Assembly (NCBI GenBank): GCA_022113835.1
Contig: JAILWY010000009.1
Span: 4,191,501-4,255,500, forward strand
Source: Atopsyche davidsoni
Lineage: Eukaryota > Arthropoda > Insecta > Trichoptera > Hydrobiosidae
Direction: 5' to 3'
DNA: 64,000 nt
Numbering within the stretch: position 1 is the stretch's first letter; the number at the start of each line of letters is the position of its first letter. Position numbers and translations under genes: made by a program. Shown piece by piece: positions 25,030 to 35,429 of the stretch. The notes under the pieces were generated by a model. That model worked only from the letters and a program-made list of their open reading frames with translations, was not told the DNA's origin and ran no database searches.

Positions 25030-25300
25030 ACGTGTGATGGAAATTACAACAGCACGAGCCAGGGGCTGCGGTGCTGTCCAGCTGGTGAGCAGAGCCTCGC
25101 GGATGGCACGCCCCGGCTGCGGGCGTTGTTTATGGCGAGAGGCCCGCCGCATTGTTCCAGGCCGCCGCAGATCTTATCGGCCACTGATTGCTGGCCACCC
25201 GCCCCGCCCCTCCAGGGGAACATCCAATATCGAGTGCTGCCCGCCACTATCACAGACGTAATCGCTTCCAGTGAGAAATTTGCGAAATTTCAGGCCTCCA
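25030..25300. promoter_or_regulatory. GC-rich block, nature unknown
   Basis: Open on both strands without a recognisable product. Lies between the pogo-like MITE and the 9-bp repeat. Confidence 0.2.
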
Positions 25301-25319
25301 CACACGCTGCCTCCCGGCT

Positions 25320-25372
25320 CTACCCATTCTACCCATTCTACCCATTCTACCCATTCTACCCATTCTACCCAT
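25320..25372. repeat. 9-bp tandem repeat (ACCCATTCT), about 6 units
   Basis: Perfect repeats; in one frame they would read Phe-Tyr-Pro, but no gene is supported here. Confidence 0.95.
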
Positions 25373-25461
25373 ACTGTACCCTAAGCGTGTGTAAAGGATC
25401 GACATACAGTTGTGGAATTGGAATGATTCTGGAGGAATGTGCTCTGGAAGTACCTCTATCA

Positions 25462-25717
25462 CAGCCATGTCAAAGATACGGCCCGCAGGCCGCATCCGGC
25501 CGTATCAATACGGCCTGCGATCGCAATGTGTCACAGAAAGAAGAATCATGTTTTTTAGAGCTTTTAGACTTCACTCGATTCTCGAGGAGTAGTTTTAGAA
25601 AGATTGTTTGCAATACGTGACCCTATTCGAGCTTTCATGTTAGAAAAAGGCAAAGGCCCGCCTACACGTTCTAAATTTAATATATGGCCCTCTGCAAAAT
25701 TAACTTTGACACCTCTG
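25462..25717. mobile_element. 256-bp hAT-like MITE
   Basis: Starts CAGCCATGTCAAAGATACGG and ends CTTTGACACCTCTG. The 8-base duplication CTCTATCA is exact (25454-25461, 25718-25725). Near the left end are nested GC-rich inverted repeats around CGGCCGTATC. Confidence 0.85.
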
Positions 25718-25848
25718 CTCTATCAAATCTAAACGCCAGAGCTTCGTAAAGAAAATATTTATAATATTGCTATTGGGCCGCAGCAATACGCAGACTTTTC
25801 GTTTCAATATAAAACTGCGGTGTAGAAGGACCCGAGGACCTACTACAC

Positions 25849-26251
25849 CAGTGGCTCTCAAACTCTTTTGGCCCACGGACCCCCTTTCATAGTCAAAGCT
25901 TGCCTACGGACCCTGGGTGAAAAACTACATAAATTCATATTATAGATTAGTTGGTGCAAGTATCGACTCTATTGCGTTCCTGTATAAACCTACCTGACTC
26001 ACCGCGATGCCTGTTATTACTTGTATTTTATGCACCTGTCTATATTTATATTTTACTTAGGACGTAAAAATCGCTAATTATGTATTCATTGTTATTTATT
26101 TTAACTTCCATGTTAATAAAAATGTGTCACAATTTTTTTACTTTGTATTAAACCTTGCGCGGACCCCCTGGCGTTGTTCGGGGACCCCCAAATCGATTTT
26201 AATTTTCTAAGGACCCCCTGGGGTCCGTAGGGACTACTTTGAGAAGCACTG
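25849..26251. mobile_element. 403-bp hAT-like (Charlie-type) MITE
   Basis: Starts CAGTGGCTCTCAAACTCTTT and ends CTTTGAGAAGCACTG. Duplications TACTACAC and CACTACAC match 7 of 8. Inner repeats of GGACCCC type near both ends are typical of Charlie-like elements. Confidence 0.85.
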
Positions 26252-26297
26252 CACTACACTATTTTTCCCTTAGAAAACCATAAACACTGGCTCAGCA

Positions 26298-26372
26298 TGA
26301 GTATACGAGTATACTCAGTGAAATAGTTGCCAGCCTCCTCTGAAGAAAAACACTTGATGAAGAAGACACACG
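26298..26372 (+). mobile_element. Short non-LTR retrotransposon 3' fragment
   Basis: CTCAGTGAAATAGTTGCCAG and CCTCCTCTGAAGA match the 28.8-kb copy. Confidence 0.5.
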
Positions 26373-26879
26373 CTGCGAAACAATTCGCGACCGATTTGCA
26401 ATCAGTCCTACTTCGCGTTGTTTACTTAGGCAAACCTATAAAAAAAACTCCTAAAATAATGAGAAGTTGAGTCACTGGGTGTATGTATAGAAACTTTTAG
26501 GTTCTCACCTATCTCGGTAAGATTACGTCATTCATCAGTGTATTCATATTGTGTTTGCAATAAAAAACACTGTGCATTGTGTATACTCGTGATTAGTAGG
26601 ACAGTTATAGACTCATCATTCAAGCAATCTGAGTTTGGATGCTGGATGAGACCTTAGAATATCGTGATCAGTAGGTACAAATTATTTTTTGCAGCAGCAA
26701 AAATAACTGATCGAGACGTATGGAAAGACATCTTAAGCGGCTTGAACCTTTCGCGGGCAAGGGGACAAGGAAGAGTAAAGAAGCGACAATAGAAAAAAAC
26801 AATAAACGCTTTCAGTTTACCAATGATCGTCGGCGCAAATGTGCATCCTTACTTGCGAGGAGATCGCATGTATACCATA

Positions 26880-27060
26880 ATGACAAATTAAGTCGAAGCC
26901 GGCCTTATAGAGCGCCGTTGCGGTCTCTCCACAGGCAATTACAATTCACGCGCAATAAAATAATTAAGACTTGCCTCTTAAATTCCTCTCACATGTTAAA
27001 TCAGCATCCTTGCGGCGCCGGCGCGATGAACGGCCCATAAATAAGGCAAGCTTTAAATTT
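26880..27060. promoter_or_regulatory. Candidate regulatory block
   Basis: CGCGCAATAAAATAATTAAG and CGGCCCATAAATAAGGC, again ATAAA-type sites in a GC-rich setting. Confidence 0.25.
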
Positions 27061-27237
27061 AAAGCTGTTATCTATTTCAGTATTTACTAACGTTTATCTA
27101 TTCGTAAATATTTGAAACATCCAAAGAGGACATTAATACTTTACTGAAAACCAACTCAAAGCTAACTATTGTTATATGATTTAAAACCAAAAAGACGGCA
27201 AGCATCAAATCGTTTCGTCATTTTGTAAATATATCAA

Positions 27238-27673
27238 CACACTAAAGGCGGGGCGGGTACTAGTACCCGTTTAGCGGACTGCTGTCTAAAAGCTCTAAAT
27301 ACCTTTTTGAATGTGTTTACTCTAAAAGCGGCAGAACATAATTTTACTTTTAGGTTTACAGCTCGAAATGTCTGTTTAGGACTCGTCAACGTTACTTCTA
27401 CCAATACTGAACAAAGTGACAATGAAGAAGTGGAGTGGTCAGAGAATGATAATCCTCCAACTATTGAACAAATTTTAGGACAAAGTGGTGTTGTTGTGAT
27501 GCCAAGTAATCCGCAAAGTGTGTATGAAGTGATTCAACTTTTTATAGGAAACGATTTATTTGACTACTTGCAAATCAAATAGTGTATAGACTAGATTTCA
27601 CACGTGCAATTTTACGCAAATTTCGTCCGCTTCGCTCATCAGTTTAGTCAATTTGGTACCCGCCTAAAGTGTG
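27238..27673 (+). mobile_element. piggyBac-like non-autonomous element, copy 2
   Basis: Inverted ends CACACTaaAGGCGGGGCGGG and, at the far end, GTACCCGCCTAAAGTGTG. It is followed by TTAA (27674-27677) and preceded by TCAA, a one-base-decayed TTAA. The open frame 27307-27582 (+) ends in the same roughly 70 residues as copy 1 (from FTARNVCLGLVNVTSTNTEQ to FDYLQIK). Only the N-terminal transposase piece is kept. Confidence 0.75.
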
Positions 27674-27744
27674 TTAAAATAATAGCCATCCTAACAAATG
27701 TAAAAGAAACCATAGCAAACCTTTATGCCTGACAATTTTAATAT

Positions 27745-28215
27745 AGCACCGCCTATTTATAAATGACTAAAACCTTTTATATTAACTGAGGTATATATAA
27801 TAACACTATATATTGCTTTAAAATCGACACGACACTGCAGCAGAAATTATATATAAATAAGTGTGACAATGACCTCACTAACCTAAAAAAAAACTACCCT
27901 TGTACTGGGCGACTTTCAATTGAATCTTTGAACAGCACCGCCTATTTATAAATGACTGAGACCTTCGATATCGTCAGCTTTGGAACTGAAGTATATATTT
28001 CCAGTACAAAAATTATATACAAATAAGTGCGACAATGACCTCACTAATAAAAAAAAACTATTGCAACCCTTGTACTGCACGACATTCAATTCAATTTTAA
28101 AACAGCACCGCCTATTTATAAATGACTAAAACCTTCGATATCGTCAGCTTTCGATCTGAAGTATATATTTGCAGTAAAAACACTATATATTGCTTTAAAA
28201 TCAACACGACAGAGC
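27745..28215. repeat. Tandem repeat, three units of about 170-190 bp
   Basis: Units start with AGCACCGCCTATTTATAAAT at 27745, 27934 and 28104. Shared inner parts include GACAATGACCTCACTAA and CCTTCGATATCGTCAGCTTT. Confidence 0.85.
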
Positions 28216-28576
28216 AGCAAATCGCTTCGACGGTTTGCAGCCAAGCCTTTGGGTCGTTTTTCATCGGCATTCATCCATTCCAATGGAAGGCGCGGCGGTT
28301 GAAATAACTTTTCTCGGAACAGTTCTTCGCGTTTTTTGCCGCAGCGTCTCCGAGAAAAACGGTCCCTGGCGATGCTGTGTGCGCTCTCGGCTCAGCACCG
28401 TGCAAAGTGACAAACACCATAAATCAAGGCACTTCGAAATTACATCAATAATTCTAGAATACCAACACAACAGAAGAAAAAAAAACACTCTTTCACCAAT
28501 CAATCAAAATCGTTGTTTTTTTAAACAGTTACGAGTGTTAACTATTAACCGAGATGCTTTCGCTTAGAACTACTTT

Positions 28577-28870
28577 GGGAGAAGCCTTAAAATACCATGG
28601 CTTGACCACGTCACAAATAAGAGAGTCTTGCTCAAAAAAACACGATGGTAAAAATGCGAAAGGTCCACTATTTTGAACTGTTCACATCTAATTATCCAAG
28701 GAAAGGACGAAACATACGTGGGTGCGAAATTTATGCCAGTGGTTGTAAATCGGGAATACACCTAGTAATACTGACCAAGGATAAATATGTGTTCAGTGAA
28801 ATGGTCACCAACCTCCTCTGAGGAGAGGCACTCGAAGAAGAAGATCCCCTTTTTGACAGGTTAACCTTAA
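28577..28870 (+). mobile_element. Non-LTR retrotransposon 3' fragment
   Basis: Same family as 30988-31266, with several frame breaks. Ends in GAAGATCCCCTTTTTGACAG. Confidence 0.6.
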
Positions 28871-29952
28871 AGTAATGTGACAATATTCCAACTTATACAG
28901 TTCACACATTCCAACAACATATTTTCAGTGTATTTTTCACGTTTTCAGCTGATTTCAAAGTAAATAAAATATTTCTACTTTTTATAAAATAATCAATTAG
29001 CTTTTTTGCGGCGTGATTGCAACGATTATAGTATTTCTCATCGGTAATAAATACACTGTTAACTTTTATTGGGAGGATCGTTATCATAATACAATGATTG
29101 GAGACTGGAAAGTCCAATTTTATATTTTATATATTCATCGGTTATAAATTAAATTTAATGCATATTTTGTTGTGTGCTCGAAGCTGCGATTTCCCACAAG
29201 CACTTGGCAGTAAGAAAATTAATTAAAATTGCATTGTTTTTTTAGCAAAGCATTCGAGTATATTGCATATACCCTGCTATAGCGGCAAGTTGCATACAGA
29301 GAAGGCATTGCCCGCTGGGTAATTGATACATAAATAATTTATAGGGACTACCGGTCGTTGCCGCGGTCTATGACATCGGACAAAAACGTACAATCCTGCA
29401 GGTTCCCTTCTCTATCGTCAAATGTGACTGCGGATCCTGCTGCGAGGGAAATCTTTTTACAGCTTTATTTTTTTTCGGTTACATATTACGATGGCAATCT
29501 TATGCAATTTCAAAAAGAAAACAACGCCAAATACAGCTGTTACCTCTATCAGACCTTAAAAGAAACGCCATATTATTTAATGACATGTTTATTAGATCTA
29601 AGATAAACAGCTGCATTGATAATATAAAAAAAAAAAATATTACGCGTCAATGTTATCAACTCAAATTGTTTATGCACAGTTTAGAGTTTCAAGAATCCGA
29701 AAACTCAATAGATCGAGTCAAATTGTAGTTGTCTGGGTGTTGATTAACGCGTGATTCAGACAATATCGGCATCTTTTCTCGCTTTTGATAATCTACAAAC
29801 AATCATAAACGAAATAACGGCAGGTCATTTAATTATCCGAGGAAGGCGGGTCAAGCAATCCCCCTGGCAAATTGCCACTCGTGTTTATTAACAAACTCCT
29901 GGTCGTGGCTGTATCAGATGCTTGCCGAGATAGTCCCGGGCGAGACGCGAGG

Positions 29953-30280
29953 CAGCGCTTCTCAAACTGCGGCTCGCAGACAAATCCAGGACAATCACAC
30001 AAAAAAACCCAGCTAACATTTTTGTATCAATTATATTATATAAACTCGTTTTTGGTGCGATTTCGTTTGTGTGTCAATATTACATATTTTTATTATTCCT
30101 CGATTGTACATTTCACTCCATCATATATATTTTGTAAACAAAATAAATCATCAACTGTATTGCTACTTTTACTTTGCGCTAATTGGAAGTGTGTAAAAAA
30201 AATCACTCATAAAACGTACAGCCCCTGGAGTATTGAAATTAAACTGATTGTGGTCCCGTTTCAAAGACATTCCGCGGACC
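29953..30280. mobile_element. Possible hAT-like MITE, decayed
   Basis: The left end CAGCGCTTCTCAAACTGCGG is typical. The right end, near GGTCCCGTTTCAAAG, is decayed and its limit is uncertain. The possible duplication matches only 5 of 8. Confidence 0.4.
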
Positions 30281-30789
30281 GAGGATGCAGATGAACTGAT
30301 TCGGAGCACAGCTTTATCTTGAAACTATATATCAGTAGAGAAAATATACTAATACATAGCGCCGAGATAAACCCCAGGGCTCGAACAAGCCACCGGCCAC
30401 TGGCAAATGAATCTTTAATTAGAATGCTCGTGTTGGCAATCGACAAATGTAAAATATTACGCGATATCTTCAAACGAACGGCGATGAAAACTCAATTAGA
30501 CCGCTAGGAATGCCGCATCGGAGTGCTCGCCACACACTTCCAGTTTTCCGTGTTATATTATTTATCTAGTAATTTTACATCACAAAAAGATATCCACGGA
30601 ATATCTCCTGAAAAATATTATCATATTACGCGGACCAAATTTCCAAGATATGCAATAGACGCTTTCAAAAGAGTTTTATGTGAAAATATATCTAATAACG
30701 TCTCCCACTTGTTATCTAGTCTGTATCGATTTATTTATTTATTTTAACTTATTTCTCAACTCTAAGGGATTTTTTATACATATTTTCCT

Positions 30790-30920
30790 TACTCAAACTC
30801 CATATAGAAAAATCCATGTACCACCTAAGCCACATGTTGTAAGCCCCACAACCTGTGTCAAGAGCAGAAGACAGCAACATGCATTATTGTAAGCATAACC
30901 TTTAGAAATATTGTAAATAT
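30790..30920 (-). repeat. Dispersed repeat family R1
   Basis: Reverse copy: ACCACCTAAGCCACATGTTG and TAAGCCCCACAACCTG on the plus strand. Confidence 0.6.
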
Positions 30921-30987
30921 AATTTATGAATAAAATGAGTTCTGAGGCCTTGACACTTAAGACAGCTACAATGCGAAAATGTGTCTT

Positions 30988-31266
30988 TATGGGAGAATCC
31001 TTAAAATACCATGGATTGACCATGTTACAAATGAGAGAGTCTTGCCCAAAGAATACCTAAAAAAGAGAACATTTGACCATGGTAAAATCCTAATTGTCCA
31101 AGAAAATATGAGCATTAGAAGAATGAAACATACGTGGATGCGGAATTTACGCCAGTGGCTGGAAGTCGGGAGTGCAGCCGAAATAGTTAGACTGACCCAG
31201 AATAAATATGTATTCAGTGAAATGGTCACAAACCTCCTCGGAGAAGGAAAAAAAGTTATTTTTTAA
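30988..31266 (+). mobile_element. Non-LTR retrotransposon C-terminus, best-preserved copy
   Basis: The open frame reads RILKIPWIDHVTNERVLPKE, then MKHTWMRNLRQW and VFSEMVTNLLGEG. The W-x-D-x-VTNE-x-VL pattern is the usual tail of insect endonuclease/reverse transcriptase (RTE/Jockey-like) proteins. Only this tail is present. Confidence 0.65.
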
Positions 31267-31379
31267 TATATCTGTGTGTTTAATATTTTTATTGTGTACG
31301 ACGTGTTTTATACAAAAAAATATATATTTATTGAAGATATATGTCTGTAATTATTGCATATCAATTGAACGCATGAATA

Positions 31380-31600
31380 ATTCATGAACGAGAGCGCACT
31401 CTGCCGTTTGACAGATAATCTGGCGTGCATATAAAATTATAATTCCAAGTGCTTCTCTTGCAGAGATTAGCACGCCGATGGCTGATCGGGAGGCCGCGTG
31501 AGTGAAGGCTTTTCAGCTGCCGGAGGCTAATGAGGATCGCAGCCCCGCCCTGAAGAAGCCTCATTCAAATCAGAACATCGTATTTCAATGATAATGAATC
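31380..31600. promoter_or_regulatory. GC-rich block, nature unknown
   Basis: Region with GATTAGCACGCCGATGG and GAGGCTAATGAGGATCG. No product recognised. Confidence 0.2.
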
Positions 31601-31808
31601 TCGCTTGCCTTAATTTACCGTTCTTTGACCAATTAAATGCGATAATATCTCATGAAAATTATTAATTACCAAGCCGTATCACCGTAATTTGACAACACTA
31701 CGTTATACGTATAATTTTAATTTTATCGTTTCAAATATATTTTATGAAATGTCTACGTAAAACTATTATTTATTACTGAGTTATTTTTTTGTAATTTATC
31801 AAAAACAA

Positions 31809-32019
31809 GCTGTTATTACATTCTTAAAAACATTGTTCTGCTTATGTGAAAAAATAAAACATGGTAATAATAATCTGTGAAACAACTGTATAAAAAAAAT
31901 TACTGCACAGTGGATAAACTGTCCTCCCTCTTCATCGTCAACATGTAAATGTGATAAAAATGCGTTTTATCCACCAGGCACCATCGTTTGAAGTTTAGCA
32001 CACCATAACGTTGGCCGCA
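31809..32019 (+). repeat. Direct repeat D1, first copy
   Basis: Repeated at 33007-33236. Shares GGATAAACTGTCCTCCCTCT and CACCATCGTTTGAAGTTTAG with few changes. Confidence 0.85.
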
Positions 32020-32340
32020 ATCTCTAATGCACAGCTTCCGGAGAAAATTTACGATTACTAAAAACGTTGGAAACCCTCGCTATCACCGCCGGCGACATTT
32101 GACAATGGCAGTAGCTGTACGAGATAAGCCTCGCGAGGCAAGCCCGGCGACAAGAAGGCCGGGACCTAACGCATATACGTCTACACCGTCGTATCTCAGA
32201 CACTTTATCGGCTCCATTTAATTAGCCAGGAGATAGCAGGAGTACTACATGTATTCTGCGTCCACGAAAAGATTGCCTGCTGAGGCTTCCCGGTCGCCAT
32301 TTTCGCTCGCGAGAAAATATTATCTTTCGATTGTGCATGC
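32020..32340. promoter_or_regulatory. GC-rich block, nature unknown
   Basis: Follows direct repeat D1. Includes CTCCATTTAATTAGCCAGG. No product recognised. Confidence 0.2.
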
Positions 32341-32439
32341 GATATTTAAAGCGCTATAGTGATACTGTACAGTGTTTAGCCAATAGTGATTTTTTTTATT
32401 TCGGGTTTATTTTCAAATTTTACAAATAAAACTGCCCGT

Positions 32440-32960
32440 TCAGATTCTTTAATGTATTCTGGTGGAGGTGTGTATATGCACGAAGGATGACTCCCAAAAA
32501 TCTAGAGGCCCTGGCCCGTCGCCCGCGCAGCTGATCGCCGAAGCCGCCGCTCTGTTTATCTCCAGGGCGTTCGGACTACGAGAAAGCAGTTTATAGACAA
32601 TCGTAAACAGCATTAAAACATTGAAAAACGTGTAGCCCCTCAGTTCGAGGCAATAAATAGGCCATAAACAACCCATTCAAAGGGAGCGCCCGCCCCGCCC
32701 ACGGGAAGCTCCGCAATCAATGACAATAAAAATACTTGTAAGCTGGAGGAGCCGGCGAGCCTCGGCCGTGTTAATGAGCGCAAACGTCAGGGCTGTAAAT
32801 CAATAACCGGCGGCCGCGACCGCCATTAGCATAATCCCCGCGCCGCGGCTCCCGAGACTGCCAGCATCCGAGGCTGAGGGCCAGCTCGAGGAAGTAGAGA
32901 AATCCACGCAACCCAGCCCCACAACCTGCGCTCAGCACCGGGGGATGCCCATGCACCGTA
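32440..32960. promoter_or_regulatory. Candidate regulatory block, the longest GC-rich island
   Basis: About 500 bases with CTGTTTATCTCC, GTTTATAGACAATCG, GGCAATAAATAGGCCATAAA, GTAAATCAATAACCGG and CATTAGCATAATCCCCG. These resemble Forkhead, Hox/Exd, Caudal and Otx/Bicoid-type cores. It overlaps a reversed R1 copy at its right end. Confidence 0.3.
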
Positions 32961-32988
32961 CTGTAAGCAGAGCCCTAACTATTGTAAA
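32888..32988 (-). repeat. Dispersed repeat family R1, GC-rich copy
   Basis: Plus strand reads AGCCCCACAACCTGCGCTCA and GCACCGTACTGTAAGCAGAG. Diverged but recognisable over its length. Confidence 0.45.
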
Positions 32989-33006
32989 AACAAATTAAAA
33001 TAAATC

Positions 33007-33236
33007 TTGTTATTACATTCTGAAAGATATTGCTCTGCTTATGTGAATGGAATTACTCGAAAAAATAAAACAAAGTAATAATAATCAGTGAAACAACTGT
33101 GTGAAAAAAATTACTGCACAGTGGATAAACTGTCCTCCCTCTTCATCGTCAACATGTAAATGTGATAAAAATACGTTTTATTCAGACGCACCAGACACCA
33201 TCGTTTGAAGTTTAGCACACCATAACTTTGGCCGCA
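33007..33236 (+). repeat. Direct repeat D1, second copy
   Basis: Same as 31809-32019 in the same orientation, 1.2 kb apart, with two small insertions (about 14 and 8 bases). Confidence 0.85.
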
Positions 33237-33255
33237 TTTTTTTGGTTCATTTGAA

Positions 33256-33597
33256 GTGCTTCATTGCTTGACAAAACTTCTCATATTTTTATGTTTGCTT
33301 CACAAACGGAAAACATCCTAACAGCAGTATTTGCGTAATCCTCTAACGTTTCCAGCGTTTGCGGCTTAAGCTCGAAAGGGTGTCTTAGGACATGCAGTGC
33401 TTCGTTTCTTGCATGACGATTTTTCTCATTTATTTATGATTACTTCACAAACGTCAGTATTCGACCGCGCCATCAGCATAATCCTCCAACGCTGCAGCTA
33501 CTGCGAGGCCAGCGTTTCCGGCCTAAACTCTCCACGAGTACTAGCATCCGTGGAAGGGTGTCTTAGGGCACGCAGTGCTTCATTGCTTGCATGACAT
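33256..33597. repeat. Tandem repeat, two diverged units (141 and 178 bp) plus a partial third
   Basis: Units start GTGCTTCATTGCTTG at 33256, 33397 and 33575 and end GGGTGTCTTAGG...CATGCA or CACGCA. The second unit has an extra GC-rich insert. Confidence 0.75.
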
Positions 33598-34049
33598 TGT
33601 AGCGGTCAGTGCAAATACACCGCTACAATATTTGACTTGTTAAGTTCCACCCCTACCGCAGGTAGAGACTTTCTAATTTTACAAAAACCCAACAACCCCA
33701 GCGATAACGCAACCCCACAGAGAGACGCAGGCACTCGACCAGTAACCACGTATTATTCTGTCTTGTCCAATTCATATAAATAAACGAATACGCAAACATT
33801 TCGCCAGCCTTTTGATTTACATCCATGATCAACATAACATCAACGGCGAAAACATCATGCACAAACACATAAGACATCCATACTTTAGTAACACACAGCA
33901 ACACAGCCTAGACTCCGAATATTAGCCTCCGTGATCTTAGGGATAGCTCGCACAGATAAAAACAGCCAATGACAATTCGTTATTACAATTTATTGATCGT
34001 TTATCAGTCGTGTTGCTACATTGCATAATATATATATAGCTATCCCAAA

Positions 34050-34390
34050 ACCGCGGCCGCAAAAAAGCGTTGAATTTGGCAAGTCAACGTTCGCTTTATC
34101 GGTGCGCTCCCGATCGCTTCCATGATTTATTGATAAATTGTAACAATTTTACAACAATAATCACAAATCAAACGGGCAAAAAGGGCCACGGCAGTCCGCC
34201 ATCATCTCGGCTCGCGAATATCGCACTAATGAATATTTGAGTCGCGAGCGGCGGGACTCCGCGCTCCGAATACCAAGCAGCTCGCCGGCCTCTGCCCAAA
34301 ACGGACCCCGGAAGCAGCCCAGCAACCAACAATTAAAATTCCCCAACAAAGTCAACTCGCTTTACTCTGCATTTTCTCCGCGTGTTGTTG
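34050..34390. promoter_or_regulatory. Candidate regulatory block
   Basis: Has CATGATTTATTGATAAATTG, GCACTAATGAATATTTGAGT and GC-rich flanks. No product recognised. Confidence 0.2.
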
Positions 34391-34433
34391 AAAAATAATT
34401 CAAACAATTTTTTTTTTTTTTTTTAAACCGTCG

Positions 34434-34580
34434 ATTTGTAATAGTTGTCAGGCCTGTGTGCGTACAATACAGTGTGTGGCTGTTCCCTGCCCATGTGTGT
34501 TGTGGGGCTTGCAACATGTGGCTTGGGTGGTGGCTTGCATGGATTTATCTATTTTCGTTTCTGAAGTTTGTGTATAGAAA
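34434..34580 (+). repeat. Dispersed repeat family R1
   Basis: Has TACAATACAGTGTGTGGCTG, TTGTGGGGCTTGCAACATGT and TCTATTTTCG. Confidence 0.6.
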
Positions 34581-34699
34581 AATACGTAAAAAAATACTGA
34601 TTTTGCATGAATTGAAGAACTAAATAACAACAAAACAAAAGTGAATTTACTGAGTTTATATAATGCAAACCTCATATTATCATAAAGGAGCTGTAACTA

Positions 34700-34985
34700 C
34701 CTTAGAAAAACTTTCTTCTTCTTATTCTGGTGTCTCTCCTCCAGCCATTTCATCGAATATATTTATAACCTGGGCCAGTTTCTCTGATTCGGCTGTACTT
34801 CTGACTTCCAACCACTGGCGTAAATTCCGCATCCACGCAAATTTTCTCCTTTCAATGTCACTTTATCCTTCGATTTTTCCTTTGAAAATCAGCTGATGGG
34901 GATAAAGGGGGGACCTTTTTTACCATCGTTTTTTTTTGCGCATTCTGTGGAGGACTCCCATGGTATTTTAAGGATTTCACTTGAA
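34700..34985 (-). mobile_element. Non-LTR retrotransposon 3' fragment, reversed
   Basis: Reverse-strand match to the 30988-31266 family: on the minus strand it reads GTGGATGCGGAATTTACGCC and CCATGGGAGTCCTCC. Confidence 0.6.
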
Positions 34986-35321
34986 TGCAATCTGTGCTAT
35001 AATAACCATTGTAACCATTATTCAATTTAATCGGTGAATTTTGCACGACAAATAAGCAATACGACACGACAGAGCAAGTTCGTTATAATATACACATTTT
35101 AAATATTTTAACGACATTTTAGTTTCACATAACTTTTTAATCGTCGTCTGAAAAGTTGTAACTAAACCGGTAACGTATTTATCAAATTTATAAAGCAACG
35201 TTCAAAAAATTATATGCCCATCTTCTTAACAGTTTAAGATAGATTCAGAAACATGCATCAATTCTAGATGAATTCAAACTTTTATGTTTATTTTTTATAT
35301 TATATTTTAACATAGTTTTCC

Positions 35322-35401
35322 TTGCACAAACTCAATAACAAAAATATAGAAAGCCCCACAGCCTGAGCGCAGGATCAGGGAATATCCACAACTATTGCAA
35401 A
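35322..35401 (-). repeat. Dispersed repeat family R1, deleted copy
   Basis: Reverse copy (AGCCCCACAGCCTGAGCGCA) lacking the middle of the unit. Confidence 0.45.
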
Positions 35402-35429
35402 TAACATAAAAGAAAATTTAGAATCTAGT

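Noticed and set aside
24991..25620. 209-codon open frame with FYP repeats
   Set aside because: It spans a GC-rich block, a 9-bp repeat and part of a hAT element, so it is a composite of unrelated DNA.
26720..27040. 106-codon basic open frame
   Set aside because: No domain recognised; composition follows GC content and the region looks regulatory.
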